11,462 nt of DNA from Clostridiaceae bacterium (GTDB lineage: Bacteria > Bacillota > Clostridia > Oscillospirales > Acutalibacteraceae): the NCBI GenBank assembly GCA_016297555.1, contig JAEDGK010000065.1, positions 1-11,462 on the forward strand, read 5' to 3'. Positions 6,347 to 11,462 of the stretch are shown here, in pieces. The translations under genes and the position numbers were made by a program. How positions within the stretch are numbered: position 1 is the stretch's first letter; each line of letters opens with the position of its first letter. The notes under the pieces are model-generated. The model saw nothing but the letters and a program-made list of their open reading frames with translations. It did not search any database and was not told the DNA's origin.

Positions 6347-6987
6347 TGAAAGGCTTCGATTATTCGGAAATAAAGGAAGGCAAGTTTTATGACAGAATGC
6401 GCCCGATAGGCAAAATATTCGATAAATTGCAGTATAAAATCGAATATGTCGGGCTTGAAAACATTCCCAAGGAGGGCGGATTTATACTTGCCTCAAACCA
6501 TATGTGCGCCCTCGACCCCGTATTTATTGCTATCGGAATGGAAGACAGACAGCTCCATTTTATGGGCAAAAAAGAGCTTTTTGAGAATAAAATCGTTAAG
6601 TTTTTCCTGACGAAGTTTAACGGCTTTCCGATTGTTCGCGGCGGCGCGGATTCCGAGGCGCTTAATTACGCCATCAGAATTGTAAAAGAGGGCTATGTTC
6701 TCGGAATTTTTCCCGAGGGAACCCGCTCAAAGGACTATAAGCCCGGAAGAGCGAAAACGGGAGTTGCGGTTATTGCAAAAGAAGCAAAAGCCGATATTCT
6801 GCCCGTTTCAATCTATTCGAGCGATGAAATGAAGAAGCACACAAAGCTCACAATAAGATTTGGCGAAGTAATTCCTTATGAAAAATTAGGCATAAATGAC
6901 GACAGCTCAAAAGAGGAGCTGCGCGAGTGCGCTCAATATGTTATGTCCGAAATTACCGAGCTTTGGGGGAAGGGACATTGCGAATAA
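6346..6987 (+). CDS. plsC: PlsC-type 1-acylglycerol-3-phosphate acyltransferase
   Basis: The 213-residue protein has the four-block glycerolipid acyltransferase pattern. Block I is NHMCALDP (51-58), with catalytic His52 and Asp57 in an HX4D arrangement. Block II lies around GFPIVRGG (93-100). Block III is FPEGTRS (122-128). Block IV lies near ADILPVSIYS. It is expected to transfer an acyl chain to lysophosphatidic acid at the membrane, giving phosphatidic acid for phospholipid synthesis. Paralogues of this family exist, so the exact acceptor is inferred. AAGGAG (6332-6337) is eight bases before the ATG. The 3' end overlaps the TTG start of ispH by 10 bases. Length is near the short end for PlsC, as is usual in this gene neighbourhood. 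Confidence 0.9.
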   Translation: MKGFDYSEIKEGKFYDRMRPIGKIFDKLQYKIEYVGLENIPKEGGFILASNHMCALDPVFIAIGMEDRQLHFMGKKELFENKIVKFFLTKFNGFPIVRGGADSEALNYAIRIVKEGYVLGIFPEGTRSKDYKPGRAKTGVAVIAKEAKADILPVSIYSSDEMKKHTKLTIRFGEVIPYEKLGINDDSSKEELRECAQYVMSEITELWGKGHCE

Positions 6988-9032
6988 CTCTTGCCAAAAC
7001 TGCGGGCTTTTGCTTCGGAGTTGACAGGGCGGTGAATATGGCTTATGAGGTTGCCGAAACGGGGCGAAGCGCCGTTATGCTCGGCGAGCTTATACATAAC
7101 GCTTTTGTTACGGAGCAGCTTGAAAAAAAGGGATTGAGCGTAATATCTTCTCCCGTTCAGGCGCAGAACGGGCAAATCGTTATAATCAGAGCGCACGGAG
7201 TCGGCAGAGAGGTTTATGAGCAGCTTGAAGCAGCGGGAGCGGAAGTATGTGATGCGACCTGCCCGTTTGTCAGGAAAATTCATAACATTGTTTTGAAAAA
7301 TTCTGCGGAGGATACGCCCGTTTTGATTGCGGGAGACCCCAATCATCCCGAGGTTATCGGCATCAGGGGCTACTGCCGCGGACAGGCTTTTGTTTTCTCA
7401 AATTCCGATGAGCTTGAAAAAATTCTGACCGAAAATACAGAATTGTGCAAAAAAAGAATAATAGTTGTTTCACAAACGACATTTTCGCAAAATGAATGGA
7501 AAAATTGTAAAGAAAAAATAAAAATATACTGTACAAATGCGAAAATTTTTGATACAATATGCCTTGCAACCGAAAAAAGGCAAACCGAAGCTGCCGCGCT
7601 TTCCGAAAAATGCGATATGATGATTATTATCGGCGGGCGTCACAGCTCAAACACGGCAAAGCTCAAAGCCGTGTGCAGTGAAAACTGCGAAACACATTTG
7701 GTGGAAAGAGCCGAAGAGCTCAAAACCATAAATTTTTCCCACTGCGCCGAAATCGGCGTCACGGCGGGGGCGTCAACCCCCTCCGCAATAATTAAGGAGG
7801 TACTTTTAGAAATGTCCGAAATCGTAAAGGAAACCACAAATATTCAGGTAGAGGAGGTGCCTTCTGAAGCAGCGAACACAGCAGATGAGATGGATTTTTC
7901 CGCAGCACTTGAGGCTTCGCTCAGCAATATGAGCACGGATCAGAAAGTCAAGGGCGTTGTTATGGGTATAACCCCCACAGAAATCCAGGTTGATATCGGC
8001 AGAAAGCATGCCGGCTTCGTTCCCATGGATGAATACAGCGCAGATCCCAACGCAGACGCAGCAAAAGAGCTCAAAGTCGGTGATGAAATCGATCTTATTA
8101 TTATGAAAACCAACGATGCCGAGGGTACCGTTATGCTTTCCAAGAAGCGCTTTGACGCTCAGAAAGCATGGGTAGACATCATTGACGCCGAGGAAGACGG
8201 CAGAATTCTTGAGGGCACCGTAACAGAGGTTATCAAGGGAGGCGTTCTCGTCGTTTCAAACGGCGTGCGCGTTTTCATCCCCGCTTCGCTTGCAACAGAG
8301 CGCCGCGACGAGCCTCTTGAGGAGCTCCTGAAGAAGACCGTTAAGTTCCGCATCATCGAAGTTAACAAGCAGCGCAGAAGAGCTGTCGGCTCAATCCGTT
8401 CCGTCCTTAAGGATGAGAAGAAGGAAGCCGCAGAGGCATTCTGGGCACAGGCAGAGGTTGGTCAGAAGTATACAGGCGTTGTTAAGTCAATGACAAATTA
8501 CGGCGCATTTGTTGATATCGGCGGCGTTGACGGAATGGTTCACATTTCCGAAATGTCATGGAAGCGCATTAAGAATCCCTCAGAGGTATTCTCAATCGGT
8601 CAGGAAGTCGATGTTTACATAAAGGCTCTTGACGCTGAAAACAAAAAGATTTCTCTCGGCTACAGAAAGGACGAGGATAATCCTTGGGAAATCCTCAGAA
8701 AGAACTATCCCGAGGGAACGGTTATTGAGGCAGAGGTTGTCGGTATGACCACCTTCGGTGCTTTCGCAAGAGTTATCCCCGGCATTGACGGTCTTATTCA
8801 TATTTCTCAGATTGCTGACCGCCATATCAGCAAGCCGCAGGATGTTCTCAAGGTCGGCGAAAAGGTAACCTGCAAAATCACCGCTATTGACTTTGATAAG
8901 AAGCGTGTCAGCCTTTCAATCCGTGCTCTCATTGAGAAGGACGAGGACGAGGCGGCAGAAGATGCTCCCGCCGAGGCAGAGGCTCAGGAAGCTCCCGCAG
9001 CTGAGGAAGCGGCAGAAGAAGCAGCCGAATAA
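6978..9032 (+). CDS. ispH: IspH (HMBPP reductase)-ribosomal protein S1 fusion
   Basis: This is a 684-residue fusion. Residues 1-278 are IspH/LytB, the last enzyme of the MEP pathway, which reduces HMBPP to IPP and DMAPP with a [4Fe-4S] cluster. Cluster cysteines are Cys12 (GFCFGV), Cys95 (DATCP) and Cys195. Substrate residues include His40, His73, His123, Glu125, Thr166, SSN (223-225) and Ser266. Residues 279-684 are an S1-type RNA-binding protein with four S1 repeats at about 325-390, 410-477, 497-564 and 581-650, then an acidic Ala/Glu tail. Repeats 3 and 4 are the most canonical (NYGAFVDIGGVDGMVHIS; TFGAFARV). The TTG start at 6978 is chosen because GGGGGA lies seven bases upstream and IspH proteins begin near here; longer versions would read through the acyltransferase gene. 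The fusion is known in Clostridia. The S1 half uses AAG lysine codons far more than the IspH half, and its start has its own AAGGAGG. Confidence 0.95.
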   Translation: MRITLAKTAGFCFGVDRAVNMAYEVAETGRSAVMLGELIHNAFVTEQLEKKGLSVISSPVQAQNGQIVIIRAHGVGREVYEQLEAAGAEVCDATCPFVRKIHNIVLKNSAEDTPVLIAGDPNHPEVIGIRGYCRGQAFVFSNSDELEKILTENTELCKKRIIVVSQTTFSQNEWKNCKEKIKIYCTNAKIFDTICLATEKRQTEAAALSEKCDMMIIIGGRHSSNTAKLKAVCSENCETHLVERAEELKTINFSHCAEIGVTAGASTPSAIIKEVLLEMSEIVKETTNIQVEEVPSEAANTADEMDFSAALEASLSNMSTDQKVKGVVMGITPTEIQVDIGRKHAGFVPMDEYSADPNADAAKELKVGDEIDLIIMKTNDAEGTVMLSKKRFDAQKAWVDIIDAEEDGRILEGTVTEVIKGGVLVVSNGVRVFIPASLATERRDEPLEELLKKTVKFRIIEVNKQRRRAVGSIRSVLKDEKKEAAEAFWAQAEVGQKYTGVVKSMTNYGAFVDIGGVDGMVHISEMSWKRIKNPSEVFSIGQEVDVYIKALDAENKKISLGYRKDEDNPWEILRKNYPEGTVIEAEVVGMTTFGAFARVIPGIDGLIHISQIADRHISKPQDVLKVGEKVTCKITAIDFDKKRVSLSIRALIEKDEDEAAEDAPAEAEAQEAPAAEEAAEEAAE
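7530..7558 (+). promoter_or_regulatory. Possible internal promoter within ispH
   Basis: TGTACA (7530-7535), 17 bases, then TACAAT (7553-7558) lie in the most AT-rich part of ispH (about 7440-7560). The -35 match is weak (four of six) and the -10 match good (five of six). If real, it would start a transcript near 7565, about 245 bases before the S1 start. A-rich lysine and isoleucine codons could produce this by chance. Confidence 0.3.
7794..7814 (+). promoter_or_regulatory. rpsA: Internal ribosome binding site and ATG for a separate S1 protein
   Basis: AAGGAGG (7794-7800) matches the anti-Shine-Dalgarno sequence perfectly. It lies 11 bases before an ATG (7812-7814) that is in frame with the fusion (Met279) and sits where the S1 protein begins. 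A stand-alone product from here would be 406 residues. The spacing is slightly long but usable. The same bases encode Lys-Glu-Val, a normal IspH ending, so chance is possible. Confidence 0.5.
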
Positions 9033-9047
9033 TGTTTTGTTTTTTCA

Positions 9048-9077
9048 CCGCCCGCAGTTTTTCTGTGGGCGGTTTTT
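9048..9077 (+). terminator. Rho-independent terminator after the ispH-rpsA gene
   Basis: CCGCCCGCAG (9048-9057) pairs with CTGTGGGCGG (9063-9072) over 10 pairs, with one G-U pair and a loop of five T. TTTTT follows (9073-9077). It begins 16 bases after the stop codon at 9032 and should end the rpiR-to-rpsA operon. Confidence 0.92.
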
Positions 9078-9112
9078 GCAATAATCGGATATTCCGTTTC
9101 CGCAGTTTTGGA

Positions 9113-10054
9113 GTGATAAATATTAAAAGCAAGGATAAGATTCTCGGTCCTTTTTATTGTATTCTCGCCGCTGTTATATGGGGACTTTCCTTTGTGGCGC
9201 AGAATGAGGGCAAAAGCATAGGAACATTCACTTTTAACGGTCTGAGGACTTTGCTCGGAGGCATTGTTCTGATACCGCTCGTAATAATCAGCTTTAAAAA
9301 AGAAAATTCCGGTCTTCCCGCGGGTGAGAAAAAAAGCTTCCCGCTGAAAGATGTTTTTATAGGCGGTCTGTGCTGCGGAATCCCGCTTTTTATCGGCGGC
9401 AATCTTCAACAGCATGCGTTTAATTATATCGAGGTCGGCAAGGTCGGCTTCATAACCGCCCTTTATATGGTTCTTGTGCCCGTAATAGGCATTTTTCTTA
9501 AACAAAGAGCGCGCTTTAATGTCTGGATCGGCGTTTTTCTCGGCGTCATCGGTCTTTATTTTCTGAGCATACCCAAGGGTGGCTTTTCGGTCGGTATGGG
9601 TGAGTTTGTCACCATTTTATGCGCCGTTGCATTTGCGGTTCATATTCTCGTTATCGATTATTTCTGTAAAAAGGTCAATAATGTTGCGCTTTCGTGCGCT
9701 CAGTTTTTCGTTGCGGGCACTTTATCCGTGATATGTATGTTTATTTTTGAAGAGCCGAAAATCAGCGAAATAACGGGTGCCGCCGTTCCGCTTCTTTATG
9801 CGGGCGTTATGAGCTGCGGCGTTGCTTTTACGGCTCAGATATTCGGTCAAAAATATACCGAGCCTGCGGTTGCATCGCTTCTCCTTTGCCTTGAATCCGT
9901 TTTCTCGGTTATTTTCGGCTGGCTCATTCTTCACCAGAGCCTGTCGCACCGCGAGCTTTTCGGCTGCCTTATTATGTTCATTGCCATAGTGTTTACACAG
10001 GTACCGACCGAGGTGTTTCTCGGCAAGAATAAAAGAAGAATAAAGGAGAACTGA
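9113..10054 (+). CDS. DMT-superfamily (EamA) transporter
   Basis: About 313 residues with ten predicted membrane segments arranged as two EamA repeats (about 13-152 and 163-296). The first repeat begins CILAAVIWGLSFVAQ. The second ends with the family-typical ESVFSVIFGWLILHQ, SHRELFGCLIMFIAIVFTQ. Loops are short and the tail basic (KNKRRIKEN). EamA proteins usually export or import small metabolites such as amino acids; no substrate can be read here. The start is uncertain. GTG 9113 has no ribosome binding site at normal distance. GGAG (9110-9113) is ideally placed, eight bases, for an ATT at 9122. A longer frame back to ATG 9032 would read through the terminator and is rejected. The next gene begins three bases after the stop, and AAGGAG near this gene's end serves it. 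No promoter is obvious after the terminator. Confidence 0.88.
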   Translation: MINIKSKDKILGPFYCILAAVIWGLSFVAQNEGKSIGTFTFNGLRTLLGGIVLIPLVIISFKKENSGLPAGEKKSFPLKDVFIGGLCCGIPLFIGGNLQQHAFNYIEVGKVGFITALYMVLVPVIGIFLKQRARFNVWIGVFLGVIGLYFLSIPKGGFSVGMGEFVTILCAVAFAVHILVIDYFCKKVNNVALSCAQFFVAGTLSVICMFIFEEPKISEITGAAVPLLYAGVMSCGVAFTAQIFGQKYTEPAVASLLLCLESVFSVIFGWLILHQSLSHRELFGCLIMFIAIVFTQVPTEVFLGKNKRRIKEN

Positions 10055-10057
10055 GGA

Positions 10058-11462
10058 GTGTTAAACAGAATTATTTCTCTTATTATGTCTTTTTTGATTT
10101 CGGCAACCGGTGTCGCTTATTCGTCGCTCAACAGCGTAATTGACAGCGTTTCCGAAATGATATTCGGTCTGCCGCTCACGGCTCAGGCAATCAAAGCTGA
10201 TTTTCTCAATGAAATTACGGACTCAGATGTTGTTGAGCTTGACGAAGATACCGCATATGTTAAGAATAAAATTGCGGTTTTCATTGACGGAGAGATGAGC
10301 TTTTTTGAAAAGCGTGCTCTTTTCAAATCGTGCTCGGGGACTCTTGTCGGCTGGAGCGCACCTGCGGATATCTATGTTATCAGATATCCCGATATGACCT
10401 ATAACGAAACGGTTGAGAAATGCAAGAGCATCTGCGAAAAAGACGGAGTTGCGCTTGCAATGCCCGTTTTGGCTTACAAAACCGATAAAAATATGACTCC
10501 CAACGACACTTTCGGAAATGACAGCGAAAATCCGGTTGTTTGGGACGAAAAGAAGCCCAACGGAAATAATTGGTGGCTTGAAGCAATCTGTGCCCGCCAG
10601 GCGTGGGACTATTCATCATATTTCAGCAAAATCAATATCGGCATTGCCGATGCGGGTTTTCAGCTTGATCACCCCGAGCTTGCGGGCAAAATATCTTTCC
10701 CAAACAGCAGGCTTGCGGGCAGAAATGCCCCCGATTCTCACGGAACTCATGTTGCGGGCATAATCGGAGCAAGGCAGAATAACGGCGTCGGCATTTCGGG
10801 AATTTGCGAAAATTCTCAGATGATTTGTATTGACTGGATGCCCGATTTTCTCCAGTATTGGAATGCGGATCTTGCTATTTTCTTCGGCTTTTCCGCTCTT
10901 GTAAAGGCGGGAGCAAAGGTGATTAATTTCTCTCTCGGAACCTCTGCTTCAAAAACTTCAAATTCATCGGCAATAGACGAAAGGCTTTATGTTCCCATGG
11001 CACTTTCTCTGATGATGTCATCCTTGCTTTCAAAAGGCTATGACTTTGTTGCCGTTCAGTCCGCGGGCAACGGCGACTTTTTCGGGAATCCCATAGATGC
11101 TGAAAACAACGGCTATTTCTCCGCGATTAACAGCGGTAACATATTTACGGGCTTCAATTCCGTGCCGGCTCAGGAAATTCTTGACAGAATTATAATCGTC
11201 GGCAGCGCCGAGGTATATAATGAAACTGAATTTATTCAGTCTGATTTTTCAAATGTCGGCTCTTCCGTAGACATATCGGCTCCCGGCAAAAATATTTACA
11301 GTTGTTCAATCAACTCCGATTATCAGGATATGTCGGGCACGTCAATGTCCGCTCCGGTTGTAACGGGCGTTGCGTCGCTTGTCTGGTCGGTTAATCCGTC
11401 CTTTAAGGGGAGTCAGGTTAAGGAAATCGTTTGCACTTCAAGCGACAAGGTTGCGCAGATTA
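10058..11462 (+). CDS. Subtilisin-like serine protease (S8), 3' end missing
   Basis: The frame is open from GTG 10058 to the window edge, 468 codons, with the 3' end outside. AAGGAG (10043-10048) is nine bases upstream. A hydrophobic N-terminus (about residues 4-24, IISLIMSFLISATGVAYSSL) suggests Sec export or a membrane anchor. Residues about 25-180 look like a prodomain, with GTLVGWSAPADIYVIRYP similar to fervidolysin-type propeptides, then PND and NNWWLEAICARQAWDY before the catalytic domain. The S8 triad is intact: Asp198 (GIADAG), His228 (DSHGTHVAG) and Ser429 (SGTSMSAP), with oxyanion Asn338 (QSAGNGD). It is expected to act outside the cell or at its surface as an endopeptidase; substrate is unknown. 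It starts three bases after the DMT transporter gene, so the two are probably cotranscribed. A C-terminal domain or cell-wall anchor cannot be judged. Confidence 0.93.
   Translation, partial: MLNRIISLIMSFLISATGVAYSSLNSVIDSVSEMIFGLPLTAQAIKADFLNEITDSDVVELDEDTAYVKNKIAVFIDGEMSFFEKRALFKSCSGTLVGWSAPADIYVIRYPDMTYNETVEKCKSICEKDGVALAMPVLAYKTDKNMTPNDTFGNDSENPVVWDEKKPNGNNWWLEAICARQAWDYSSYFSKINIGIADAGFQLDHPELAGKISFPNSRLAGRNAPDSHGTHVAGIIGARQNNGVGISGICENSQMICIDWMPDFLQYWNADLAIFFGFSALVKAGAKVINFSLGTSASKTSNSSAIDERLYVPMALSLMMSSLLSKGYDFVAVQSAGNGDFFGNPIDAENNGYFSAINSGNIFTGFNSVPAQEILDRIIIVGSAEVYNETEFIQSDFSNVGSSVDISAPGKNIYSCSINSDYQDMSGTSMSAPVVTGVASLVWSVNPSFKGSQVKEIVCTSSDKVAQI

Noticed and set aside
6927..6977. Longer start for ispH at ATG 6927
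   Set aside because: It would read out-of-frame through the acyltransferase gene, and IspH proteins begin close to the GFCFGV motif. TTG 6978 has GGGGGA at correct spacing.
8914..9032. Ala/Glu-rich C-terminus of S1 as an unusual repeat
   Set aside because: Acidic low-complexity tails are common in S1 proteins of this group; no precise repeat unit is visible.
9032..9112. Longer start for the transporter at ATG 9032
   Set aside because: It would translate through the terminator hairpin and yields a Phe-rich, unlikely leader (MFCFFTARSF...).
8984..9505. 173-codon minus-strand open frame across the terminator and transporter start
   Set aside because: It runs opposite the S1 tail, through the terminator and into the transporter. 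It has low-complexity Ala/Ser ends derived from the Ala/Glu tail and no start signals.

Overview
The window looks like chromosomal DNA from a Gram-positive, anaerobic Clostridia-type bacterium, probably a gut or rumen member of the Oscillospirales/Ruminococcaceae. Three things suggest this: strong AGGAGG-type ribosome binding sites with TTG and GTG starts; the gene order cmk, plsC-like acyltransferase, then an ispH-rpsA fusion, which is a recurrent clostridial arrangement; and a lipoprotein glycoside hydrolase of family 5. The exact genus cannot be read from the sequence alone.

Layout. Positions 1-206 hold the 3' end of tRNA-Gly(GCC), a complete tRNA-Cys(GCA) and a terminator. Positions 207-693 are non-coding. 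They contain an imperfect inverted repeat made of CACTTTTC-like units, a sigma-A-type promoter overlapped by a near-palindrome, a cluster of ATAAGCA motifs, and a second very good promoter (628-656) that drives a two-gene unit: a multi-pass YczE/YitT-like (DUF6198-like) membrane protein starting at TTG 694, and a small flavodoxin-domain protein. A symmetrical terminator at 1935-1966 ends this unit and also the convergent GH5 lipoprotein gene (1987-3354, minus strand). The GH5 gene and the next, divergent gene, an RpiR-family regulator, each have a recognisable promoter in the 187-base intergenic region.

From 3542 to 9032 the genes are packed head to tail with overlaps of 4, 11, 1 and 10 bases: rpiR-like regulator, BaiN/HI0933-type flavoprotein, cytidylate kinase (cmk), PlsC-type acyltransferase, and the IspH-ribosomal protein S1 fusion. 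A terminator follows at 9048-9077. They probably form one operon combining nucleotide (CMP/dCMP), phospholipid and isoprenoid synthesis with translation. A DMT/EamA transporter gene follows, and 3 bases after it a secreted subtilisin-like protease that runs off the right edge (GTG start at 10058, intact Asp/His/Ser triad).

No mobile element, CRISPR array, phage or defence system is visible, and most of the window is ordinary. The observation most worth following is at the IspH-S1 junction: a perfect AAGGAGG and an in-frame ATG sit exactly where the S1 part begins, lysine codon use switches from AAA to AAG there, and a promoter-like sequence lies upstream inside ispH. Together these suggest that S1 may also be made as a separate protein.
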